A stretch of DNA of 28,680 bases from DATGXB01 sp035298905 (GTDB lineage: Bacteria; Cyanobacteriota; Cyanobacteriia; Cyanobacteriales; Nostocaceae), in NCBI GenBank assembly GCA_035298905.1, contig DATGXQ010000436.1, forward strand, positions 1-28,680, read 5' to 3'. Position 1 is the stretch's first letter, and each line of letters starts with the position of its first letter. Made by a program: the position numbers and the translations under genes. Under the pieces are notes generated by a model. The model worked only from the letters and a program-made list of their open reading frames with translations, did not search any database and was not told the origin of the DNA. Of this stretch, positions 7,136 to 16,130 are shown one piece after another.

Positions 7136-8104
7136 TTAATTACGCTTAACATAGGTTGACAAGTTTTCTACTCGAAACTGGGGAATTACTTCTGCTACAG
7201 TCCCATTACAAGAACCAATAAGAGAAATTTCTTTACTCTGATCTAATACTATGTCTGCTTCTACACTACCTATTCCGCCATTTGGCTGAATAAAACTGAG
7301 TTCGACCCGATGAAATTCTTGGTTATTACTTTCTTCAATTACTCGATAAGCAACTTGATAATTAAACCAGTCCCAGCCATAGATAAAAATCATTTCTCTC
7401 TCTAAAACCTGTACAACTGGCGGTAATATAGCCCAACCACGATAAACATAATTAAATATATCAAGATTACCTGTCCGTGTGAGTATAGATGTCATTGCAA
7501 TTTCATCTAATCTGCCATAAAATCTGCCTTCAGGAAAATCAATTGCTGTCGGTGCAAATCGATGACCACCAAAATGGCTGGCTTGCCAAACTCGAACATG
7601 AGAAAGTGATAAATTTTTAACTATATTTTTTACTTGGCGGTAGAAGGGATTACCATATTTAGCACAACATTTATCATTACTACCATGTGTACAGATAAAA
7701 ATATCCCTAGTAGAAGATTGACTGTTATAAATATCTAGAGATTTATCAAGTAAATATTTGTTGACAAGGGGAGCTACTTCGTTAATTTGCGCCACAGAAA
7801 ACTCATATTTATGATAGCCCTGAGAAAATCCCGTTACCTGTCTAAAGATTAAGACGCGAATAGTCTGAGATTGGTAATTCTCCTGATCATACATTAATAA
7901 AAATTCTATTGGTTCATTTTTTAATTCCCATGCTTTTTTTAAATCTCGTAAATTTTCAGGAATTGCTTTAGATTCATAAGCTTGTCTTGTCCAAGGTGTA
8001 GGACATTCTATCAATACATAGATGGGAATATTTTCACCGTTGCCTATTGGGTCTTCTCCTAACTGGCGAGAATTTTGAGCGCAAAAGAAGTTATTCATAC
8101 TCAT
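7136..8104 (-). CDS. Sucrase/ferredoxin-like family protein; possible siderophore-iron reductase
   Basis: The 322-aa product carries the hallmarks of the Suc_Fer-like family (thioredoxin-fold, ferredoxin-like): the Cys-rich motif CTHGSNDKCCAKYGNPFY (about residues 137-154) followed by VWQASHFGGHRFAPTAIDFPEGRFYGRL. Further Cys residues lie near the N-terminus (FFCAQN, IECPTPW). Such proteins are thought to bind a [2Fe-2S] cluster. Family members often sit beside siderophore receptor genes in cyanobacteria, and here it lies between the TonB receptor and the binding protein, so cytoplasmic reduction and release of iron from the siderophore is a reasonable inference, not shown. No signal peptide is seen. 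The ATG at 8104 is used; a second ATG two codons later is equally possible. Confidence 0.85.
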   Translation of the reverse strand: MSMNNFFCAQNSRQLGEDPIGNGENIPIYVLIECPTPWTRQAYESKAIPENLRDLKKAWELKNEPIEFLLMYDQENYQSQTIRVLIFRQVTGFSQGYHKYEFSVAQINEVAPLVNKYLLDKSLDIYNSQSSTRDIFICTHGSNDKCCAKYGNPFYRQVKNIVKNLSLSHVRVWQASHFGGHRFAPTAIDFPEGRFYGRLDEIAMTSILTRTGNLDIFNYVYRGWAILPPVVQVLEREMIFIYGWDWFNYQVAYRVIEESNNQEFHRVELSFIQPNGGIGSVEADIVLDQSKEISLIGSCNGTVAEVIPQFRVENLSTYVKRN

Positions 8105-8105
8105 T

Positions 8106-8190
8106 TTTTTAATTAGATGTAATGCGAATCTTGCTCATATCATTTTACCCGTGAGTATAGTTTAGTTATGGATGAACAATCAAGATTGAT
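8106..8190. repeat. 85-bp direct repeat, copy A (promoter side of the sucrase/ferredoxin-like gene)
   Basis: This stretch matches 8350-8434 at 81 of 85 positions with a constant 244-bp offset. It starts just before the ATG at 8104 on the minus strand, so it is the promoter-proximal region of that gene. It contains TGCGAATCTTGCTCA (8123-8137), whose reverse complement matches the Fur 15-mer consensus at 10 of 14 positions. Confidence 0.85.
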
Positions 8191-8225
8191 GGCCTTACCG
8201 TTCCTTTTATGCAAAATGGCATTTA

Positions 8226-8346
8226 GTAGGTTGGGTTGAACGTTCGCGTAGCGTCCCGTAGGGAAGTGAAACCCAACAAATGCCCGAAAATGTTGGGTTA
8301 GCCTTCGGCAAGCCGCTTTGCGTCTACGTCCCTCAACCCAACCTAC
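8226..8346. mobile_element. 121-bp inverted-repeat element (MITE-like / small dispersed repeats)
   Basis: GTAGGTTGGGTTGA (8226-8239) and TCAACCCAACCTAC (8333-8346) are perfect 14-bp terminal inverted repeats. The interior has a second complementary pair (ACCCAACA and TGTTGGGT) plus two motifs typical of Nostoc small dispersed repeats: GCGTAGCGTCCCGTAGGGA and CCTTCGGCAAGCCGC. It has no coding capacity. No short target duplication borders it, but the 85-bp direct repeats lie outside it on both sides. Confidence 0.75.
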
Positions 8347-8349
8347 AAA

Positions 8350-8434
8350 TTTTTAATTAGATGTAATGCGAATCTTTCTCATATTATTTTACCCGTGAGG
8401 ATAGTTTAGTTATGGATGAACAATCAAGATTAAT
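8350..8434. repeat. 85-bp direct repeat, copy B (downstream of the TonB receptor)
   Basis: Second copy of the promoter-region sequence at 8106-8190, with four substitutions. The Fur-like 15-mer here (8367-8381, minus strand TGAGAAAGATTCGCA) fits the consensus at 11 of 14 positions, slightly better than copy A. Confidence 0.85.
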
Positions 8435-8455
8435 CAGTATTACGATTTAGGGTAG

Positions 8456-8474
8456 GGGTGGAATTTCTCCACCC
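8456..8474 (-). terminator. Hairpin after the TonB receptor gene
   Basis: GGGTGGA (8456-8462) and TCCACCC (8468-8474) form a perfect GC-rich 7-bp stem with a 5-nt loop, 20 bp past the receptor stop codon. There is no long T-run after it, so it may be a partial terminator or a 3'-end stabiliser that lowers expression of the downstream genes relative to the receptor. Confidence 0.45.
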
Positions 8475-8493
8475 TTGTAACTAAATGCTAAAT

Positions 8494-11430
8494 TTAAAAG
8501 TCAAAAGAGAAAGTGCCAATTACAGTTAAAGGAGCGGCAGGAACAATATAAAAACCTTGAGACTCGTAGTATTTAGTATCAAATAGGTTCTTGATATTGA
8601 TAGCAGCTCGCCAATTATCCTGTTTATAGAAAATACTGGCATCAGTTCTGAGATAGGAAGGAATTTGGATATTGTTAGGTACAGTAGCTTCACGCTCACC
8701 TGCATAAACTAAACCTAATCCTAATCCTAAACCTTGCAAGTTACCTTTTTGAAATTCATAGGTACTCCATAAACTAGCACTGTGATAGGGTACACCAGCT
8801 AACCTATCATTTAATAATGCTATATTATTATCTTTGCTGATATAAGCATCTGTGTAAGTGTAAGTACCAATGATTTTCCAACCTGGTGAAATTTCTCCAA
8901 CTATGTCTAGTTCAACTCCTCGACTTTTTTGTTCACCTGTTTGGACACTAAAATCAGCATCAACTGGGTCAGTGGTTAAGACATTATTTTTGGTGAGATC
9001 AAAATAAGCTAAAGTTGCTGAGAGCCGCTCCTTAATCAATTCTTGTTTAATGCCAATTTCAAATTGTTCTGCTGTTTCTGGTTTAAATGCTTCGTTATTT
9101 CGGTTTCTGCCAAAGATTTGCGGGTTGAAAGAATTTGTCCAACTGGCATAAATTGATGTGGAGTTAGTAGGTTGATAAACTATACCTAAACGGGGAGAAA
9201 ATTCCGAATTGGAAGTTTCATTCAAAGTCGTACCATTTTCTAAGTCTCTGTTATAGGAATCAACCCAATCAAAGCGACCACCTGCTAAGAGTTTCAGATT
9301 GGGTGTGAGGTCAATTAAATTTTGTAGATAAACTGCTACATTTTCTCCACCATATTCTGTAAATTCGCTACGTCTCACTGATTGTACTTGTGCGCCATAG
9401 GTTGGGTTAAAAATATCTAATGCAGCAATATTTCCCCGATAAAAATCATCTTGAAGTCGGTAACTACCTATTTCTAATCCTACTAATATATTATGGCGAA
9501 TTGAGCCTGTATTAAACTTGCCACTAATTTCATTTTGGAAAGAAATATTTTGCTGTTCATCATCTGTAACGCGATATCCCCGGCTGACTGTTCGACCATC
9601 TGCACTAATAGCACCAGGTTGTACACCTTTGGCTATTCCTCTCACATTGAGGATATTAAAACCTTGGCGAAATTTCCAGTTATTGTTATTTCCAAATTGG
9701 CTTTCTAGATTGTAGGTGAAGTTGTTTGATGTAAATTCAGCATCATTTAGACTAGGTTCACCCAAGAAGCGATCGACAGGAAGGTCAAAGACAACTCTGC
9801 TGTTACTAGGAAAACCCCGGTCGAAGGTGTAGTCGTATTTCTGGTATTCATAAGCTAGGGTAAGATTTGTTCTTTCTCCTACTTTGAGACTGATGACAGG
9901 ATTGATAAATAAACTTTCATTTTCTACAAAGTCTCGGAAACTGTTAGCATTTTCATAGGCAGCATTCAAACGATAAAGAACAGCACGATTTTCTGTAAGT
10001 GGCCCTGTAAAATCAACGCTTGTGCGGTAATAATCATTGCTACCCACAAAGCCATTAATTTGATAGAAGGGATCTGATAATGGTTGTTTGGTGATTGTGT
10101 TAACTACACCACCCGGACTACTAGCACTTCCATATAAAACCGAGGCGGGACCTTTAAGAAATTCTACTCGCTCGACATTGGCGACATCACGAGGACTGAG
10201 AAAACCAAAGTCTCTAAAGCCATTACGTAGGCTTTCATAACCTGTACCAAAACCGCGAATGAAGTAACCTTGAGATGCGATTCCGCCAAAAGTTTCCTGA
10301 CGACGCACACCGCTCACATTATCTGCTAGTTCGTTGAGTCTGACAACTTGGCGATCGCGTATTACTTCTTTAGGTATAACTTGTACTGATGCGGGAATAT
10401 CGCGCAATGGTACTTCTATTTTTGTAGCGGTTGTACTTTCTGGAACTAAATACTCAATATCTCCTGTGGCTGTAACTACTAATTCTATCGGTTCTTCAGA
10501 AGTTGTAGATTGTTCAGATGGAGTCTGATTTTCTGATGTGGGTTGTTCAGATGGAGTCTGATTTTCTGGTGTAGGTTGTTCAGATGGAGTCTGATTTTCT
10601 GATGTGGGTGCAGATGCAGCAATATTAAATACTAAACCTTGATCATCCTCAAACAGTTCTACTGTTGGGATACTTGCTACTCCAGTAATAGCGAGTCTAA
10701 TCGTATTAGCATTTAGGTTAGTAGCAGTGATTTCGCTAACTCCCGCAATGGGTTGTTTTTGACTGAAGGTATTGTTACCAGGTAGTTTTAGTTGTGCTGC
10801 GGGAATGTCAATCAGAAAAGTATTACCATCTTTTTTGGGTAATACTTGCAACTTTTCGGCTGCGGTGGTGGCTAAAATCAGTTCTGTTCCGTTGTTGCTA
10901 GGCTGGAGTTTGACTTCTGTAATTTGGATCAGTTCTTGCGTTTGTGCTGTACTAGATCCCGTTGGGATAAATTCAAAAATTAAACCTTCATCACCATCAA
11001 ATACTTCAACTGTGGGTAAAGCTTTCTCACCAACAACAGTTAGTCTAATTGTGTTGTTATTAACCTGAGTGACACTAACAGATGCAATTCCTGCTACTGG
11101 ATTATTTTGGTTAAAAGCTTTACCTTGGGGTAAGGATAAAACTGTATTAGGAATATTGACTATAAAATTATTACCTTGGCTGACATTCACTGGTTTGAGA
11201 GCATCAGCTTTGACACTTTCTAAAATAACTTCAATACCTTTATCTGTGGAATTTACTTTAACGCCTGTAACTTTAATAGCTGCTGTATTACCCTGTGCTA
11301 GTAATTGATCGGGGTTAGAGCGCGGTTTTTCTTCTGTTTGTTGCTGTGCATAAACAGGCTGAACTAAGCTACTAATAACGGCTAGTGCCAACCCTAGCGA
11401 TCGCATCTCTTGGATAAATTCGGACTTCAT
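8494..11430 (-). CDS. TonB-dependent ferric-siderophore receptor with two AMIN domains
   Basis: This 978-aa outer-membrane receptor would import a ferric siderophore using TonB energy. A signal peptide ends at about residue 28 (QPVYA). Two AMIN-type domains follow (about 48-155 and 165-272), a feature of cyanobacterial receptors thought to contact the cell wall. A Ser/Pro/Thr linker of three 11-residue repeats (274-306) leads to the TonB box IELVVTATGD (about 312-321). The plug domain (about 340-447) has IRGFGTGYESLRNGFRDFG and VERVEFLKGPASVLYGSASSPGGVVNTI, and a beta-barrel runs to the C-terminal SFDF ending in Phe. AAGGAGC 8 nt before the ATG supports the start. It is divergent from NRPS1 and shares a promoter region containing a Fur-like box, so its ligand is probably the lipopeptide made by the neighbouring cluster. 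Exact ligand is not readable. Confidence 0.95.
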   Translation of the reverse strand: MKSEFIQEMRSLGLALAVISSLVQPVYAQQQTEEKPRSNPDQLLAQGNTAAIKVTGVKVNSTDKGIEVILESVKADALKPVNVSQGNNFIVNIPNTVLSLPQGKAFNQNNPVAGIASVSVTQVNNNTIRLTVVGEKALPTVEVFDGDEGLIFEFIPTGSSTAQTQELIQITEVKLQPSNNGTELILATTAAEKLQVLPKKDGNTFLIDIPAAQLKLPGNNTFSQKQPIAGVSEITATNLNANTIRLAITGVASIPTVELFEDDQGLVFNIAASAPTSENQTPSEQPTPENQTPSEQPTSENQTPSEQSTTSEEPIELVVTATGDIEYLVPESTTATKIEVPLRDIPASVQVIPKEVIRDRQVVRLNELADNVSGVRRQETFGGIASQGYFIRGFGTGYESLRNGFRDFGFLSPRDVANVERVEFLKGPASVLYGSASSPGGVVNTITKQPLSDPFYQINGFVGSNDYYRTSVDFTGPLTENRAVLYRLNAAYENANSFRDFVENESLFINPVISLKVGERTNLTLAYEYQKYDYTFDRGFPSNSRVVFDLPVDRFLGEPSLNDAEFTSNNFTYNLESQFGNNNNWKFRQGFNILNVRGIAKGVQPGAISADGRTVSRGYRVTDDEQQNISFQNEISGKFNTGSIRHNILVGLEIGSYRLQDDFYRGNIAALDIFNPTYGAQVQSVRRSEFTEYGGENVAVYLQNLIDLTPNLKLLAGGRFDWVDSYNRDLENGTTLNETSNSEFSPRLGIVYQPTNSTSIYASWTNSFNPQIFGRNRNNEAFKPETAEQFEIGIKQELIKERLSATLAYFDLTKNNVLTTDPVDADFSVQTGEQKSRGVELDIVGEISPGWKIIGTYTYTDAYISKDNNIALLNDRLAGVPYHSASLWSTYEFQKGNLQGLGLGLGLVYAGEREATVPNNIQIPSYLRTDASIFYKQDNWRAAINIKNLFDTKYYESQGFYIVPAAPLTVIGTFSFDF
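10511..10609 (-). repeat. 33-bp tandem repeat (three units) in the receptor linker
   Basis: The unit starting TGTTCAGATGGAGTCTGATT occurs at 10511, 10544 and 10577 with an exact 33-bp period and keeps the reading frame. It encodes 11-residue repeats such as ENQTPSEQPTP between the second AMIN domain and the TonB box. Near identity of the units suggests recent, length-variable expansion. Confidence 0.9.
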
Positions 11431-12034
11431 CTGGTTTGCTCCTTCCTCTGCACCCTTTTTCTGCCAAGCTTTTCACTGCTAATTTGCACACTTAATAAAA
11501 TCCAGCACGTCTTTTTCATTGACGCGAGGAATTATTGATAGTGTATGAATCCTATCTGCAAAATATTTGCAAAACTAACTGAAAATAATTTGCATTTATT
11601 TCTATGACTATTAAGAACTTTTATCACAAACTTTCTGGATGAGCAAGTATTTATCAGAACTTGCTGACTAGTCACGTTTGCCACTTAGAGCTAAATAAAA
11701 GCCTGAAACCCTTGTGTTTTATGGCTTTCAGGTGAAATAAATGTTATAGATTTTACATTTAATTAAAATATCATCTATTAAAAGGCAGATTTTAACAGTA
11801 TCAATAAAAACTTATTGTTAAGTTCAATATTGATAACAGTTACTAATTAATTGCTAGTTGTCATCTCTAGCTACTTGTCCTAAGCTAAGTTTGTAGTTGA
11901 AAATAACTATCAATAAGTGCCGATGTCTTACTGACAGACACAGACATAAAGGACACGTTAATAAAGTCTGTGTTGCGCTTAAGAGAAGATTTTGACTAAT
12001 AATTTGTTGTTTCCATCAGGGTTGTAAAACGCTA
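11431..12034. promoter_or_regulatory. Divergent promoter region between TonB receptor and NRPS1
   Basis: About 600 bp without a gene. It holds a Fur-like box (11580-11594), a 7-bp stem CCTGAAA/TTTCAGG (11702-11708 and 11726-11732) overlapping AAAGCC/GGCTTT, and a perfect palindrome TATCAATA/TATTGATA (11799-11806 and 11828-11835). None of the hairpins has a T-run. I see no clear -35/-10 pair for NRPS1. Confidence 0.6.
11580..11594 (+). promoter_or_regulatory. Candidate Fur (FurA) box controlling receptor and NRPS arms
   Basis: TGAAAATAATTTGCA matches the 7-1-7 Fur consensus TGATAATnATTATCA at 12 of 14 informative positions. It lies 150 bp before the receptor ATG and 440 bp before NRPS1. Fur represses iron-uptake and siderophore genes when iron is sufficient, which suits both neighbours. 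This is sequence-matching only. Confidence 0.55.
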
Positions 12035-15000
12035 ATGACTAACTCTGTGAATGGCTTAGAGAAATCTAGTGAAAAATTTGCTACGGTTGTAGAACTGCTG
12101 CGCTATAGGTCTTTAGTGCAAGCTGAAGCTGAAGCTTTTACCTTTTTGGAAGATGGAGAGAAAGCAGTTGCCACCCTGACTTATCAGGAGTTAGATTGGC
12201 AAAGTAGAGCGATCGCCTCTCAATTGCAAGCATTACAATTAACTGGTGAACGTGCATTACTCCTCTACCCACCAGGATTAGATTATCTAGTAGCTTTTTT
12301 TGGCTGTTTGTATGCAGGAGTGGTTGCAGTTCCCGCGTATCCTCCCCGCAATCATCGCAATACTCCTAGAATCCAAGCTATTCTTAAAGATGCCGCAGCA
12401 GCAATTATCTTAACTACAAGCGCAGTTTTACCCCAAATCCAATCTTTATTAACAGCAAGCGCAGATATACAAAATTTACAGTGGTTAACAACTGATAATA
12501 TTAATTTTATTCAAGCTAATGACTGGCAAAAACCAGTGATTACTCCTGATACATTAGCATTTTTACAATATACTTCTGGTTCTACAGGAATACCAAAAGG
12601 TGTAATGCTCACTCATGGCAATTTGTTACACAATGCAGCCATGACATACATTTGTATGGAACATTCCCCCAACAGCAAATTTATTACTTGGCTACCTGTC
12701 TATCATGACATGGGATTGATAGGAGGAGTATTGCAACCTTTGTATGGTGGATTTCCCTGCAAAATGATGTCCCCGGTAGCATTTTTACAACAACCTTTTC
12801 GCTGGTTACAAGCTATTTCTGATTATCGAGGAACTACAAGCGGCGCTCCTAACTTTGCTTATGATTTGTGTGTAGAAAAAATCACTGCTGAACAACGCGC
12901 ACAGCTAGATTTAAGTAGTTGGGATGTAGCCTTTAACGGTGCAGAACCAGTCCGTCAAAAAACCTTAGAACGCTTTAGTGAAACTTTCGCGGAGTGCGGT
13001 TTTCGTCCCCAAGCATTTTACCCTTGCTATGGCATGGCTGAAGCCACTTTAATGATAGCTGGAACTACAAAATCTGCTTTAGCTACTACAATCAAAGTCG
13101 AAAAAACGGGACTAGAACAAAATCAAGTAATTGAAACTATTGATGATAATTCTATAACTTTAGTCGGTTGTGATTTACCATTACCAGAACAGCAAATCGT
13201 GATTACTCATCCTGATAATTTAACTCTTTGTCAGGAAGATGAAGTTGGGGAAATTTGGGTATCTAGTCCTAGTGTTGGTCATGGTTATTGGCATCGACAG
13301 GAAGAAACACAAGTAACCTTTCAGGCTTACCTCAAAGATAAAAAAGCAGGTACTTTTTTACGAACTGGTGATTTAGGTTTTCTGCACAATGGTCAACTAT
13401 TTATTACTGGGAGAGCTAAAGATTTAATTATTATTAGAGGACGCAATCTCTACCCCCAAGATATTGAAATAACAGCAGAAAATTCTCATCCTGCTTTACG
13501 TTTAAGTGGCTGTGCTGCATTTGCCACGGAAGTAGAGAATGAGGAAAAATTAGTAATTATTCAAGAGTTAGAATTTCGCGCTAAACCAGATTTTGAGGAA
13601 GTTGTCGCTGCTATTCGGCAAGCAGTTTCCCAAGAATTTGCAGTCCAAGTTTACGCAGTTGTGTTAATTAAACCCGGCAGTCTGCCTAAAACCTCTAGTG
13701 GAAAAGTACAGCGTCGAACCACCAAAGCACAATTTTTATCAGGAACACTCAATGTAATTTATAGCAGTATTTTTGGTCATGTAAATTTGGGAGAACCACA
13801 ACCAGAAGATATTACCAGTTATTTACAAAAATTAGTAGCTCAAGTGTTATCTGTCCCATTAAAACAGGTCAACATTGATCAACCTCTAAGTAGCTTAGGC
13901 ATTGATTCCCTCCAAGCATTTGATTTAAAAAATCGTCTTCAGCAAGATTTGGGAGTATCATTACCTGCCGTAGATTTATTCACAGCGAATATTGTTCAAC
14001 TTGTCGAACAAATACAGAAAGCAGATAAAGAAAATATTTCCCAATTACAGCCTATCTCTCGTGACGAGAATTTACCTTTAGGTTTAGCACAAGAAAGATT
14101 ATGGTTTCTGGAACAATTAGAATCAGGAAATCCTTTTTATAATGTTGGTATAGCCATTAAATTAAGTGGTAAAGTTGATGCTATAATTCTAGAAAAAAGT
14201 CTCAATGAAATTATCAAACGTCATGAAAGTCTCCGTACTACATTTGTGGCTGTAGACGGGAAACCAGTCAAGGTTATTCATGAGAGTTTAGAATTAAAAT
14301 TATCACATCTGGATTTGACTACTCAGGAAAATAGCGATGCTGATATTCAAACTTTAATTTTACAAGAGACTCAAATAGCTTTTGACCTATCCCAACTTCC
14401 CTTATTAAGAGGTAAGTTACTGCGTCTACAAGCGGATGAGCATTTATTAGTAATTACCCTGCATCATATCATTTCTGATGGTTGGTCAATTGGCTTACTA
14501 ATTCAGGAATTAGCTACATTTTATCAAGCATTTGCTGTTAATAAACCTGCACTTTTACCTGAACTGAGTATTCAATATGCAGATTATGCTTATTGGCAAA
14601 GAAAATGTTTACAAGCAGAGGTTTTGGCTACCCAAATCAATTATTGGCAGCAACAACTTAGTAATAGCGCACCATTACTTCAACTTCCCACAGATAAACC
14701 TAGACCAGCCATACAAACTTTTACAGGCAGAAAAGAATTTTTCACAATTCAAGGAGACATAAAATCAGCAGTTAAAGATTTAAACCAACGAGAAGGTGTA
14801 ACTTTATTTATGATACTTTTAGCAGTATTTAAAACATTACTTTACTGCTATACTAAACAAGAAGATATATTAGTTGGTTCACCTGTCGTTGGTAGAAATT
14901 ACCGGGGGACAGAAAATTTAATTGGCTTTTTCATTAATACATTAGTCTTGCGTACAGACTTTAGTGGAAACCCCAGTTTTCGAGAATTACTCAAACGGTT

Positions 15001-15481
15001 ACGAAATTGTGCTTTAGATGCTTATGCACATCAAGATTTGCCTTTTGAGAAGTTAGTAGAGGAGTTACAACCAGAACGAAACTTGAGTTATAACCCCTTA
15101 TTTCAGGTAATGTTTATTTTGCAAAATGCCCCTATTCCAGCCATAGAACTTCCCGACTTAAGTATGCATCCTCAAGAAGTTGACATTGGCACTTCTAAGT
15201 TTGACTTAAAATTTAGTATCTGGGAAAATGCACAAGGTTTTCAAGGTTCGATGGAGTACAAAACAGATTTGTTCAATGCTGCAACTATCGCTAAAATGAA
15301 CAATCATTTTGAAATCATTCTCCGTCATGTTATAGAAAAACCAGACACGAAATTAGATGAAATTAGTCAAATTATTGTCAAAGCTGAAAAGGAAAAACAG
15401 TTAATTCAAGAACAGGAACTAGAAAAAACTTCTGCTCAAAAGTTGAAATTAATAAAGCGCAAGGTAATTTATAAAGCGTAA
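12035..15481 (+). CDS. NRPS1: fatty acyl-AMP ligase - ACP - condensation (lipopeptide starter)
   Basis: The 1148-aa protein should activate a fatty acid as its adenylate, load it on its own carrier, and pass it to the first amino acid on the next protein. FAAL domain (about 1-585): YTSGSTGIPKGVMLTH at 179, and the FAAL-type FNGAEPV and YPCYGMAEATLM. Carrier domain (about 597-670): LGIDSLQAF with phosphopantetheine Ser625. Condensation domain (about 685-1110): LGLAQERLWFLEQL and intact HHIISDGWS with His810-His811. The protein ends in a charged tail (KLKLIKRKVIYKA) right after the C domain with no A or PCP, so this C domain must serve the Asp-loaded PCP of NRPS2. The tail resembles the linker that, in NRPS2, leads into a fused hydroxylase. 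It is the first gene of the plus-strand cluster. No strong ribosome site precedes the ATG. Confidence 0.93.
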   Translation: MTNSVNGLEKSSEKFATVVELLRYRSLVQAEAEAFTFLEDGEKAVATLTYQELDWQSRAIASQLQALQLTGERALLLYPPGLDYLVAFFGCLYAGVVAVPAYPPRNHRNTPRIQAILKDAAAAIILTTSAVLPQIQSLLTASADIQNLQWLTTDNINFIQANDWQKPVITPDTLAFLQYTSGSTGIPKGVMLTHGNLLHNAAMTYICMEHSPNSKFITWLPVYHDMGLIGGVLQPLYGGFPCKMMSPVAFLQQPFRWLQAISDYRGTTSGAPNFAYDLCVEKITAEQRAQLDLSSWDVAFNGAEPVRQKTLERFSETFAECGFRPQAFYPCYGMAEATLMIAGTTKSALATTIKVEKTGLEQNQVIETIDDNSITLVGCDLPLPEQQIVITHPDNLTLCQEDEVGEIWVSSPSVGHGYWHRQEETQVTFQAYLKDKKAGTFLRTGDLGFLHNGQLFITGRAKDLIIIRGRNLYPQDIEITAENSHPALRLSGCAAFATEVENEEKLVIIQELEFRAKPDFEEVVAAIRQAVSQEFAVQVYAVVLIKPGSLPKTSSGKVQRRTTKAQFLSGTLNVIYSSIFGHVNLGEPQPEDITSYLQKLVAQVLSVPLKQVNIDQPLSSLGIDSLQAFDLKNRLQQDLGVSLPAVDLFTANIVQLVEQIQKADKENISQLQPISRDENLPLGLAQERLWFLEQLESGNPFYNVGIAIKLSGKVDAIILEKSLNEIIKRHESLRTTFVAVDGKPVKVIHESLELKLSHLDLTTQENSDADIQTLILQETQIAFDLSQLPLLRGKLLRLQADEHLLVITLHHIISDGWSIGLLIQELATFYQAFAVNKPALLPELSIQYADYAYWQRKCLQAEVLATQINYWQQQLSNSAPLLQLPTDKPRPAIQTFTGRKEFFTIQGDIKSAVKDLNQREGVTLFMILLAVFKTLLYCYTKQEDILVGSPVVGRNYRGTENLIGFFINTLVLRTDFSGNPSFRELLKRLRNCALDAYAHQDLPFEKLVEELQPERNLSYNPLFQVMFILQNAPIPAIELPDLSMHPQEVDIGTSKFDLKFSIWENAQGFQGSMEYKTDLFNAATIAKMNNHFEIILRHVIEKPDTKLDEISQIIVKAEKEKQLIQEQELEKTSAQKLKLIKRKVIYKA

Positions 15482-15532
15482 CCGAAAAAGATAGTCAGCC
15501 CTAAATAAATTTAGTCTTAGTCAGAGGCTAGT

Positions 15533-16105
15533 ATGCAAGTTTTTTTAGAAACAGAACGCTTGATTTTGCGCCAATTTACAGAAGCTGATGCTGATAATTT
15601 ATTTGAATTAGACAGTGATCCAGAAGTTGTGAAATGGACAACAAACTTAGGACAGCCAACTTCCTATGCAAGCATTACAACAGAAACCTTACCGAGTTTT
15701 TTTGAATATTATCAGAAATATGCTAATTATGGATATTGGGCAGCCATAGAGAAGTCAAGTCAATCATTTATTGGTTGGTTTCTCTTGAGACCAATCATTC
15801 ACGCTTCTTACTTTCATCCTCAATTTGTTAGTGCTAGTGATATTGAATTAGGATATCGCTTGGGAAAAAGTGCCTGGGGTCAAGGTTACGCAACTGAAGG
15901 GGCAAAAGCACTGATTAAAAAAGGTTTTTCGGAAGGAGTACAACGTATCGTTGCTGTTGCTTTTGCTGCCAACTCAGCTTCAATTCGGGTGATGGAAAAA
16001 GCAGGGTTAACACTCCAGACGAAAGTAATTTATGACAAGAATAATCAAGAAGCCGTACTATATGCTATTAATCGAAATGATTGTAAATATAGCACTCCGA
16101 TTTGA
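15533..16105 (+). CDS. GNAT family N-acetyltransferase (RimJ/RimL-like)
   Basis: The 190-aa product fits the Acetyltransf_3 type of GNAT enzyme, which moves an acetyl or acyl group from CoA to an amine. It has the N-terminal LETERLILRQFTEADADNLFEL, the acetyl-CoA loop in the form LGKSAWGQGYATEGAKALI, and the C-terminal NSASIRVMEKAGL. AGAGG 5 nt before the ATG is a fair ribosome site. It lies 51 bp after NRPS1 on the same strand. It could acylate an amine on the siderophore, protect a precursor, or be an unrelated passenger: it sits exactly where the C-domain tail of NRPS1 and the stand-alone hydroxylase appear to have come apart, and repeats follow it. The acceptor cannot be predicted. Confidence 0.9.
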   Translation: MQVFLETERLILRQFTEADADNLFELDSDPEVVKWTTNLGQPTSYASITTETLPSFFEYYQKYANYGYWAAIEKSSQSFIGWFLLRPIIHASYFHPQFVSASDIELGYRLGKSAWGQGYATEGAKALIKKGFSEGVQRIVAVAFAANSASIRVMEKAGLTLQTKVIYDKNNQEAVLYAINRNDCKYSTPI

Positions 16106-16130
16106 GTTGTGAAATTAATATTGTAGACAA

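Noticed and set aside
9518..11308. Several 64-98 aa frames on the plus strand across the receptor gene
   Set aside because: They are antisense shadows of the long receptor frame, with no ribosome sites or protein features.
11699..11732. Hairpin in the divergent promoter as a riboswitch
   Set aside because: The stems are short and overlapping, no T-run or known aptamer core is visible.
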